Assembly: GCA_011049465.1 (NCBI GenBank)
Contig: DSBP01000079.1
Location: 1-6,465, forward strand
DNA: 6,465 bases
Direction of reading: 5' to 3'
Origin: a bacterium
GTDB taxonomy: Bacteria > Oederibacteriota > PGYV01 > DSBP01
A program made the translations under genes and the position numbers. The notes under the pieces are model-generated. The model was given only the letters and a program-made list of their open reading frames with translations, made no database searches and was not told the DNA's origin. Of this stretch, positions 1 through 5,576 are shown piece after piece (positions within the stretch are counted from its first letter, which is position 1; the number at the start of each line of letters is the position of its first letter).

Positions 1-46
1 AGCAACTCCCCGCCCCGTTTCGTATCTACAAGCCTGCAGAACAGAC

Positions 47-201
47 CCGCCCGCAATAGTGCGCAAGCCGGGCCGCGCACAGCAGTCTATCGTAAAATTA
101 ACATGATCAGGCCCATGGCAATCAGGGAAATTTCTCCGCTGCCTGCCCCGGCCCACCTCGAGTAAAGACAATTTACAATTTGGAATTTGCAATTTGCAAG
201 T
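47..201. repeat. Dispersed repeat, copy C (diverged 3' part)
   Basis: Positions 127-161 match copy A 2171-2205 at 31 of 35 bases (shared gaaatttctccgc and ccccggcccacctc). Positions 169-201 match the AT-rich cassette 2212-2244 at 31 of 33. Further left, ccgccc and gcgcaagcc occur with the same 8-base spacing as in copy A (47-52 and 61-69). The middle is diverged and has small insertions or deletions. Orientation is the same as copies A and B. The remaining bases 1-46 show nothing I can name. Confidence 0.7.
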
Positions 202-229
202 GGACGGCAAAGAAGAAACGCCCCTATAA

Positions 230-306
230 ACAAGAAAAAGACGGGAGAGAAAATAATATCAAGGTGAGGGAGCTCTTTACTATTTGTCTCTTCCCGTCTT
301 GATATT
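230..306 (-). terminator. Interleaved inverted repeats with T-tract downstream of htpX, probable terminator
   Basis: On the minus strand AAGACGGGA (300 to 292) pairs with TCCCGTCTT (246 to 238), and a one-base bulge allows three more pairs. The second arm runs into TTTTTCTT, as in an intrinsic terminator, although the loop of about 45 bases is long. A second stem, AATATCAAG (306 to 298) with CTTGATATT (263 to 255), uses overlapping bases, so the two stems compete. It ends the lemA-htpX unit by position. Confidence 0.45.
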
Positions 307-352
307 TTGACAATACTCCTTGAAAAAAGTTTCGGATGAAAACAAAGGCCGG

Positions 353-1228
353 TTACATCCTGCTTAAGCGTTGAATTCTCGCGTCTATCGGCGGGTGGGT
401 CGCGAGAATCTGCTTCGCGGCCGCTGAATTGGATACATTGAAATACATGTGCGCCATTCCGGAACTAACCGGATTTTCAACAGCCGCATCCTGCTTTATT
501 TTCGCAAGCGCGCCTATCAGCCCTTTCGGATACCTTGTTAAAAGGACCGCCTGAGCGTCCGCAAGATACTCGCGCTGCCGCGATACCGCGAACCTTATAA
601 GCGCCGCTGCTATGGGCGCGATTATCGCGGCTAAAACCGCTATGATGATAATTACAGCGCCCCCCCTGCCTCCGGATGACCTTCTCCCCCTGCCCCAAAA
701 GAGGCTTCTGGTAATGTAATCCGAAAGCATGGCCACAACACCCACAAGCACAGCCGCGACTGTGCCGACAAGTATATCAAAATTCTTTATATGGCTGAGT
801 TCATGGGCTATGACGCCTTCAAGCTCAAACTTATCAAGTTTTTTCAGCGCCCCTTCAGTCACTGCTATTACGGCATTTTTCGGGTTTCTGCCCGTGGCAA
901 ACGCGTTTATCGCGTCGCCCTGCATGACATAGACCCGCGGTTTTGGCAGGCCCGCGGCAAGCGCCAGCCCTTCTGCTGAAATAATGAGCTGCCTGTGCTT
1001 GTATTGATTGGCCGGTTTCGCGCCTGTGATGGCAAGGACTATTTTATCACTGTAATAATAGGTTGTGAAGGAATAGGCAATCGCGAAGACAAAAGCGGCA
1101 ATCACCCAGATATACGGGTCGCCGTAAAGCTCTCCAAGCACATAACCCAGCCCGGTTATTATAAGGATGAAGAAGAAAATCAAAAAGAATGTGTTTCTCT
1201 TATTGTGTTCTATGTCTTCGTATACCAT
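353..1228 (-). CDS. htpX: HtpX-like membrane zinc metalloprotease (peptidase family M48)
   Basis: HtpX-type proteases sit in the cytoplasmic membrane and degrade misfolded membrane proteins. The 291-residue protein has two N-terminal membrane helices (about 12-32 and 38-58). The catalytic motif HELSH at 142-146 supplies two zinc-binding histidines and the catalytic glutamate. The third zinc ligand is probably E220 in REYLADAQAVLL. Two further hydrophobic segments (about 153-172 and 191-213) are separated by a Gly/Arg-rich loop, GRGRRSSGGRGG. The end has the family's THPPIDARIQRL. The ATG at 1226-1228 is preferred over the TTG directly before it because GAGGAG then has normal spacing. It lies 30 bases after lemA, with which it probably shares a transcript and possibly a membrane quality-control role. 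All expected motifs are intact. Confidence 0.95.
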   Translation of the reverse strand: MVYEDIEHNKRNTFFLIFFFILIITGLGYVLGELYGDPYIWVIAAFVFAIAYSFTTYYYSDKIVLAITGAKPANQYKHRQLIISAEGLALAAGLPKPRVYVMQGDAINAFATGRNPKNAVIAVTEGALKKLDKFELEGVIAHELSHIKNFDILVGTVAAVLVGVVAMLSDYITRSLFWGRGRRSSGGRGGAVIIIIAVLAAIIAPIAAALIRFAVSRQREYLADAQAVLLTRYPKGLIGALAKIKQDAAVENPVSSGMAHMYFNVSNSAAAKQILATHPPIDARIQRLSRM

Positions 1229-1258
1229 CAATTGCTCCTCATATAATCCCGTATGCCT

Positions 1259-1816
1259 TTAAAACTTTACCTGGGGAACGGCCTTTTCAGCCTCCGCTAT
1301 CTCAAAATAGCCCCTTTTGGCATGGCCGAATACTCCCGCGAAGATAACCGCCGGAAAGAGCTGCTGGTATTCGTTATACATCCTCACAGACTCATTAAAA
1401 AACTGGCGCGCGTACGCTATCCTGTCCTCAAGGCCCGAGAGCTCGGTCTGAAGCATTTTGAAATTCTCATTTGCCTTGAGCTCGGGGTAATTTTCCACGA
1501 CAGCAAAAAGAGACTTCAACGCGCCCGTTATCATGTTGTTCGCCTCAGCCGCCTTGCCGACATCATTGCCGGCATTCTGCATCATTGACCTTGCTTTTGT
1601 CACGTTCTCAAAGACATCTTTTTCATGCTTGGCATAGCCTTTTACGGTCTCAACAAGGTTGGGAAGCAGGTCTGTCCTGCGCTTGAGCTGGACATCAATC
1701 TGAGACCACGACTCATTCACCCTGGCCCGCAAAGTAACCAGCCTGTTATAAATCGCGAGAATAATAACAACAAGTACTACGCCTGCCCCTATCACGATCA
1801 TCATTCCTGCATCCAT
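1259..1816 (-). CDS. lemA: LemA family membrane protein
   Basis: LemA proteins are single-pass membrane proteins with a helical bundle domain. Their biochemical role is not settled; in several bacteria they sit beside HtpX-type proteases and are linked to envelope stress. This 185-residue protein has a membrane helix at about 4-23 ([20 protein letters not shown]). The family's [19 protein letters not shown] and [17 protein letters not shown] follow at about 29-65. The conserved core [19 protein letters not shown] lies near 108-126, then [20 protein letters not shown] and a C-terminus ending AVPQVKF. Length is typical. The ATG at 1814-1816 is supported by AGGAGG 6 bases upstream. The gene ends 30 bases before htpX in the same orientation, a common pairing, and a promoter-like TATAAT lies ahead of it. 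It is probably the first gene of a two-gene operon. Confidence 0.95.
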   Translation of the reverse strand: MDAGMMIVIGAGVVLVVIILAIYNRLVTLRARVNESWSQIDVQLKRRTDLLPNLVETVKGYAKHEKDVFENVTKARSMMQNAGNDVGKAAEANNMITGALKSLFAVVENYPELKANENFKMLQTELSGLEDRIAYARQFFNESVRMYNEYQQLFPAVIFAGVFGHAKRGYFEIAEAEKAVPQVKF

Positions 1817-1848
1817 TTCCCACCTCCTGAATTTTCACTAATATGATT

Positions 1849-1854
1849 ATTATA
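1849..1854 (-). promoter_or_regulatory. Candidate -10 box of the lemA-htpX promoter
   Basis: The minus strand carries a perfect TATAAT 33 bases before the lemA ATG, which would place transcription start about 25 bases upstream of the gene. The position where a -35 box would fall at 17-base spacing (1872-1877) reads GTGGAG, a poor match, so the promoter is only tentative. Confidence 0.45.
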
Positions 1855-1948
1855 TCAGAATCTGGAAAAAACTCCACGCTTTTTATAGCGGTACGCTTGC
1901 ACGTGCAGAAAATTCGCACAATTAAATTTTCTCGTCTTGCTCTTTGCC

Positions 1949-2244
1949 GGTTGCTAAACAACCTTTGCCTTAACACGCACTGTCGCAGGACGGGGCGGGC
2001 AGTGGAAAATTTCGTCGAGAACCCAGGGCGCGTCTGCGTTGTGCGCTATTCAACACCATCCCAAACACCCATGCCCTGCATAAAAGTTACCGCCCTGAAA
2101 CCCGCGCAAGCCTAATCGCGTATATTCACGAGTCAACAAACGAACAGGCTCACCGCCGATGTAAATCGGCGAAATTTCTCCGCCGGCCGCCCCGGCCCAC
2201 CTCCAGTACTGCAATTTACAATTTGAAATTTTCAATTTGCAAGT
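1949..2244. repeat. Dispersed repeat, copy A
   Basis: This copy pairs with copy B over 258 ungapped bases and with the diverged copy C at the other side of lemA-htpX. It opens with a small hairpin, GGTTG-CTAAA-CAACC (1949-1963), and includes a 7-bp hairpin with a GTAA loop at 2154-2171. It ends in an AT-rich cassette of 33 bases (2212-2244) that begins caatttacaatttg. It fills most of the gap between lemA and purM. The unit has no gene I can support. Confidence 0.85.
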
Positions 2245-2273
2245 TAGTACGAACTCCGAAAGACAAAACGCTT

Positions 2274-2294
2274 AGACGGGGATGAACCCCGTCT
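2274..2294. repeat. Short GC-rich palindrome between repeat copies A and B
   Basis: AGACGGGG (2274-2281) pairs perfectly with CCCCGTCT (2287-2294) around a 5-base loop, ATGAA. The right flank continues CTACGA. The form, GTAGAGACG-type arms around a short loop, recalls REP-like palindromes of the GTAGAGACG...CGTCTCTAC kind that I remember from other bacterial genomes. The resemblance is from memory and unchecked. Confidence 0.6.
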
Positions 2295-2321
2295 CTACGA
2301 ATAATTTTGCCGGTTTTTGCA

Positions 2322-2609
2322 GGTTGCTAAAAAACCATTGCCCCAACACCCACCATCGCAGGACGGGGCGGGTGGCGGAAAATTTCGTCGAGAACTCAGG
2401 GCGCGTCTGCGTTGTGCGCTATTCAACACCATCCCAAACATCAAAGCACATCAGCCTTCAATCCGCCCTAAAACCCGCGCAAGCCTAATCGCGGCCATTC
2501 ACGAGTCTCCATCTGGCCGGGCTCGCTGCCGATGTAAATCGGCGAAATTTCTCCGCCGGCCGCCACGTCCCACCTCCAGCGAGGCAATTAAAAAACAATT
2601 TACAATTTG
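2322..2609. repeat. Dispersed repeat, copy B
   Basis: Positions 2322-2579 align without any gap to 1949-2206, at an offset of exactly 373. The first 119 bases differ at 11 positions, and the last 46 or so of that block (from cagggcgcg to ccaaaca) are identical. A variable stretch of about 22 bases follows, then a conserved block around 2463-2507 and another at 2528-2567 containing gccgatgtaaatcggc. After 2579 similarity weakens until the AT-rich cassette caatttacaatttg at 2596-2609. No convincing protein is encoded. Origin and function are unknown. Confidence 0.85.
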
Positions 2610-2667
2610 GAAGTTAAAAGGCAAAACCCCTGATTATCAGCGGTTTTTAACCTGCAAATTGTAAATT
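2597..2667. repeat. Long imperfect inverted repeat between purM and repeat copy B
   Basis: The arms 2597-2619 and 2645-2667 are complementary at 21 of 23 positions, including an uninterrupted 13-base stretch (aatttacaatttg against caaattgtaaatt). The left arm is part of the AT-rich cassette that ends the neighbouring repeat copies. The right arm is the same cassette in inverse orientation. The purM terminator hairpin lies between the arms. Confidence 0.75.
2612..2647 (-). terminator. Probable intrinsic terminator after purM
   Basis: About 33 bases past the purM stop there is a 25-base near-perfect palindrome at 2623-2647, centred on 2635. AAAACC pairs with GGTTTT, one G/G mismatch follows, then CTGAT pairs with ATCAG. 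On the minus strand the hairpin is followed by GCC and TTTT. The AT-rich stem makes it a weak terminator by itself. It sits inside a larger inverted repeat (2597-2667) that could strengthen it. Confidence 0.5.
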
Positions 2668-2679
2668 CAAAATTGTAAC

Positions 2680-3717
2680 TCAGCGTCCTTTCCTCACAAC
2701 CTCCACCGACCTCTTCCCCTTCTCAACAACCCCGATATTATAAACCCTCTCCCCCTTTGCCTTCAAAAACCGCGCAACACTCCCCGCCTCTTTTTTACCG
2801 GCAATAAGCACCATCCCTATGCCCATGTTAAACACCCTGTGCATCTCCTCATCGCCTATTCTTCCCAGCTTTTGTATAAGCTTGAATACCGGCAGAACCT
2901 TCCAGCTTCCTCCGCTTATAACGGCCCTCATGTTTTCAGGCAGCACTCTCACTATATTGTCGTAAAACCCGCCGCCGGTTATGTGAGCCACGGCCTTTAC
3001 GGCCTTAAACTTTTTCCGGATGAGCGGATACACGGATTTAAAATAGGACCTGTGCGGCTTTAAAAGCGCCTTGCCGGCAGTTGTTCCGAGCTCCTTCAGA
3101 TGCTTCGTATAAGGTATCCCGTTTGACTCAAACACCCGCCTCGCAAGGGAATAACCGTTTGTATGGAGCCCGTCTGACCCGAGCCCTATTATCACGTCTC
3201 CGCGCTTCACGTTTTTTCCCGTTATAATCCGGCCCGGCGCAGCCTCGCCCACTATGGTGCCGACAAGGTCATAATCACCCGGCTTGTAAATGCCGGGCAT
3301 CTCAGCCGTCTCGCCGCCCAAAAGCACGCAGCCGTTTTCACGGCACGCCGCGCTCAATCCTTTGATAACCTCCACAAGCACGCTGCCGTCAAGCTTTCCC
3401 GTGCCGAAGTAATCGAGAAAGAAGAGCGGCTTTGCCCCCATGACAAGTATGTCGTTTACGCAATGGTTCACAATATCCCTGCCCACAGTGTCGTGAACAT
3501 TGAGGCTCTGCGCTATTTTCAGCTTTGTCCCGACGCCGTCAGTGCTAGCTACGAGGTAATTACCGCCGCTTAACCTGTACACACCGCCGAAACTTCCGAT
3601 GTCAGCGGCCACGTTCCCGTTAAACGTGGACTTAATCAGTTTTTTTGCCTTTGAAAGCGCGGACATTGCCTCATCGATATTTACGCCTGCTTTTTTATAA
3701 AGGTTCGACTTTGCCAT
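2680..3717 (-). CDS. purM: Phosphoribosylformylglycinamidine cyclo-ligase (AIR synthetase)
   Basis: PurM closes the imidazole ring in purine synthesis, using ATP to turn FGAM into aminoimidazole ribonucleotide (AIR) in the cytoplasm. The 345-residue length is normal for the family. The N-terminal ATP-binding half has DIGSFGGVYRL at 39-49, the STDGVGTKLKIAQ motif at 58-70 and CVNDILVMGAKPLFFLDYF near 86-104. GGETAEMPG lies at 134-142, GLGSDGLHTNGYSLAR at 178-193 and HITGGGFYDNI near 245-255. FNMGIGM at 296-302 is the usual late motif. The start is the ATG at 3715-3717, where the family's NLYKKAGVNID opening begins and AAGGAG stands 6 bases upstream. A longer reading from 3780 adds 21 residues that overlap the pheA end and do not look like PurM. 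It is the last gene of the cluster. No purine-specific control site is visible before it, so it probably depends on the upstream promoter. Confidence 0.96.
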   Translation of the reverse strand: MAKSNLYKKAGVNIDEAMSALSKAKKLIKSTFNGNVAADIGSFGGVYRLSGGNYLVASTDGVGTKLKIAQSLNVHDTVGRDIVNHCVNDILVMGAKPLFFLDYFGTGKLDGSVLVEVIKGLSAACRENGCVLLGGETAEMPGIYKPGDYDLVGTIVGEAAPGRIITGKNVKRGDVIIGLGSDGLHTNGYSLARRVFESNGIPYTKHLKELGTTAGKALLKPHRSYFKSVYPLIRKKFKAVKAVAHITGGGFYDNIVRVLPENMRAVISGGSWKVLPVFKLIQKLGRIGDEEMHRVFNMGIGMVLIAGKKEAGSVARFLKAKGERVYNIGVVEKGKRSVEVVRKGR

Positions 3718-3723
3718 TATCAG

Positions 3724-3729
3724 CTCCTT
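3724..3729 (-). promoter_or_regulatory. Ribosome binding site for purM, overlapping the pheA stop codon
   Basis: The minus strand reads TAAGGAG, so the pheA TAA stop (3728-3730) shares its last two bases with AAGGAG. This site lies 6 bases before the purM ATG. Such overlap supports translation of purM following directly on pheA. Confidence 0.8.
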
Positions 3730-4795
3730 AAAACCTGGGGTAACTTCCGAGGACCCTGACGTCCCCGCATTCTTTCTCAACTTCCTTAAGCGCCCTTACA
3801 ACCCTGTCTGAACTTACATGCCCGAGAAAGTCCACAAAAAAATAGTAATCCCAGGCTTTTTTTCTCGAAGGCCTTGATTCTATATTGGTAAGGTTGATAT
3901 TGTGGCGTTCAAAAGGCTTTAAAAGGCTGTAAAGCGCGCCTACCCTGTCTTTTATCGATACCATTATCGATGTTTTGTCATCCTGTGACTTCGGGCTTAT
4001 TCCTTTTCCGAGTATAAAAAACCTCGTGATGTTTTCCGCCATGTCCTCAATTGATTTTGCCAGTATTTTCAGCCCGTACACCTCAGCTGCCAGTTCTCCC
4101 GCGATTCCCGCGGCGCCCTTTGTCTTTGCCGCGAGCTCCGCCGCCCTTGAGTTGCTTGACACCTCTTTAATTGCCGCGCGCCCGAGATTGTCCTCTATCC
4201 AGCCCCTGCACTGCGCCAGCGTCTGAGGATGCACATAAAGAAGCTTTACCGCCTTCAAGGCTTTTTCTTTTGACAACAGGTTGTGTTTTATGGCGAGAAG
4301 AACCTCTGAATATATTTTAAGCTCATGATCCGCGAATAAATCGTATGTATAATTTACAGCGCCTTCCGTGGAGTTTTCAATGGGCACGCAGCCGTAATCC
4401 GCGTTTCCCTTTTCCACCTCAAGAAACACGTCTTTAATGCTCATCACAGGGATGTAGGAAGATGCTTTTCCGAAGCGCTTTACGGCGGCCAGGTTGGAAT
4501 ACGAGGCCTTTGGCCCAAGGTAAGCTATCCGGACAGGCGCCTGCAGGCCGCGGCTGACAGAGAATATCTCGTTATAAACCGCCTCTATTCCGGAAGGCGG
4601 AAAACCGCCCTTTTTCGGCCTTTTGAGTTTTTTCAGAATCATGGCTTCCCTCGCGGGGTCATAGGCCTCTGACGCGCCCCGCTTTTTCAATCCCGCTATT
4701 TTCCTTACGCTCGCGGCGCGCCGGTGCAGCAGAGATACTATTCCGGAATCAACAATATCAATTTTTTTTCTTTGCGCCTTTATGTCTTTTTCCAT
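3728..4795 (-). CDS. pheA: Bifunctional chorismate mutase/prephenate dehydratase (P-protein)
   Basis: This protein converts chorismate to prephenate and then to phenylpyruvate, the committed route to phenylalanine. The 355-residue chain has three domains in order. The first is an AroQ-type chorismate mutase (about 1-85), with R9, R26, K37, D46, R49 and E50 in the register of the E. coli active-site residues. The second is prephenate dehydratase (about 87-264), with YLGPKASYS, the PIENSTEGAVN motif near 138-148 and the catalytic TRF motif at 257-259. The third is a C-terminal ACT domain (about 275-350), with GAL at 286-288 and ESRP at 306-309, the signature of phenylalanine binding and feedback inhibition. 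The ATG at 4793-4795 is chosen because a strong GGAGGGAGG site lies just upstream. An in-frame GTG at 4826-4828 would add 11 poorly conserved residues. It overlaps rluB by 38 bases and ends 10 bases before purM, so it is probably translated from the same transcript. Confidence 0.96.
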   Translation of the reverse strand: MEKDIKAQRKKIDIVDSGIVSLLHRRAASVRKIAGLKKRGASEAYDPAREAMILKKLKRPKKGGFPPSGIEAVYNEIFSVSRGLQAPVRIAYLGPKASYSNLAAVKRFGKASSYIPVMSIKDVFLEVEKGNADYGCVPIENSTEGAVNYTYDLFADHELKIYSEVLLAIKHNLLSKEKALKAVKLLYVHPQTLAQCRGWIEDNLGRAAIKEVSSNSRAAELAAKTKGAAGIAGELAAEVYGLKILAKSIEDMAENITRFFILGKGISPKSQDDKTSIMVSIKDRVGALYSLLKPFERHNINLTNIESRPSRKKAWDYYFFVDFLGHVSSDRVVRALKEVEKECGDVRVLGSYPRF

Positions 4796-5522
4796 TTTTT
4801 GCCTCCCTCCGGAAATATTGAATTTCACGTTCTGTCATATCCCTGAAAGCGCCCTGCATCAGCCCTTTAACCGTCACCGGCCCCACGCTCTCCCTGTGAA
4901 GCCTCACAGGCGGCAGCCCGACAGCCTGAAGCATCTTTTTTATCTGATGGTTCATCCCTTCTGTTATTGTTATAAAAATTATGTCGTTTTTTCCGTGCTT
5001 CTTCAGGATTCCGGCTCTTTTTGCCTTCGCAAGAACCGGTTTTTCCCCGTCCACGTCAATCAGCACGCCTCTCATCAGCCTTGCTGCCGTCTCATCCGTA
5101 AGCCTTCCCTTTATCTTGGCAGTATAATATTTTTCAACCTCAAACCTCGGATGCATTATCATATTGGCGAGGCTCCCGTCGTTTGTGATTATCAAGCAGC
5201 CGGTTGTGTTAAAATCAAGCCTTCCCACAGGATAAACGCGCGCCTTAACATTTGGCGGTAATATATCCATGACAGTGGGCCTGCCCTTCTCATCCGAGGC
5301 CGAGCAGATAAATCCCGCGGGTTTGTTAAGAACCAGATATACGTATTTCTCCTTCTTAATGAGCCTTCCCCTGTATTTAACGCTGTCTTTTTCAGGGTCA
5401 ACTTTTGTTCCCGGCTCTGAGATAACTTTGCCGTTTACCGACACCTCGCCAAGAGCTATTAACTCCTCTGCCTTTCTCCTGGACGCGATTCCGCAGTGCG
5501 CGAGAAACTGCTGGAGCCTCAT
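4758..5522 (-). CDS. rluB: Ribosomal large-subunit type pseudouridine synthase, RluB/RsuA family
   Basis: This enzyme isomerises a specific uridine of rRNA to pseudouridine in the cytoplasm. At 254 residues it has the two-part family layout. An N-terminal S4 RNA-binding domain (about 1-60) starts MRLQQFLAHCGIASRRKAEE and includes GEVSVNGKV. A catalytic domain follows, with VYLVLNKPAGF at 61-71. The motif GRLDFNTTGCLIITNDG at 100-116 carries the catalytic aspartate, D103. The family's late motif is present as EGMNHQIKKML (188-198). The C-terminus is a short basic tail ending KGAKKKN. The start is the ATG at 5520-5522. No strong ribosome binding site precedes it; a GGA lies 11 bases upstream. 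It starts 54 bases after scpB, an order seen in many bacteria, and its end overlaps the pheA start by 38 bases. Family is certain; RluB rather than RsuA or RluE/F specificity is the likeliest reading given the scpB neighbour. Confidence 0.92.
   Translation of the reverse strand: MRLQQFLAHCGIASRRKAEELIALGEVSVNGKVISEPGTKVDPEKDSVKYRGRLIKKEKYVYLVLNKPAGFICSASDEKGRPTVMDILPPNVKARVYPVGRLDFNTTGCLIITNDGSLANMIMHPRFEVEKYYTAKIKGRLTDETAARLMRGVLIDVDGEKPVLAKAKRAGILKKHGKNDIIFITITEGMNHQIKKMLQAVGLPPVRLHRESVGPVTVKGLMQGAFRDMTEREIQYFRREAKNGKRHKGAKKKN
4799..4809 (-). promoter_or_regulatory. Strong ribosome binding site deciding the pheA start
   Basis: On the minus strand GGAGGGAGG stands about 6 bases before the ATG at 4793-4795. 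It lies inside the 3' end of rluB. It favours this ATG over the GTG further upstream, because that GTG lies 5' of the binding site. Confidence 0.8.
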
Positions 5523-5576
5523 AATGCAGTCATTCCGGCCGTCGCCGCCTTCTCCAAAAACCGGGCTCCTGCCATA

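Noticed and set aside
2050..2235. Minus-strand frame in copy A with a conserved GGEISPIYIG stretch shared with copy B
   Set aside because: The frame is broken by stops in copy B and changed after GEIS in copy C, so it is probably not a gene.
1843..2488. Paralogous plus-strand open frames in copies A (1843-2115) and B (2282-2488), ending at the same relative stop codon
   Set aside because: The shared frame follows from the DNA repeat. Most differences between the copies change the amino acid, there is no ribosome binding site, and the N-terminal parts are unrelated, so purifying selection on a protein is not seen.
1974..2664. A second plus-strand frame open for about 100 codons in both copies (2317-2664 in B; about 1974-2284 in A)
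   Set aside because: It is striking, but copy A has a stop just before it and no good start. Substitutions are mainly amino-acid changing, and the 3' end runs through the AT-rich cassette. I treat it as chance openness in GC-rich repeat DNA.
1817..2679. CRISPR array or a hidden defence system in the repeat region
   Set aside because: The repeats are only two long copies 373 bases apart, without the short regular repeat-spacer pattern, and no nuclease or effector gene is nearby.
3718..3780. Longer purM start at 3780
   Set aside because: It overlaps the pheA end and lacks family similarity; AAGGAG is well placed for the ATG at 3715-3717.
4796..4828. Upstream GTG start for pheA, giving 366 residues
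   Set aside because: The strong ribosome binding site lies between this GTG and the ATG at 4793-4795, and the extra residues include the translated ribosome binding site itself.
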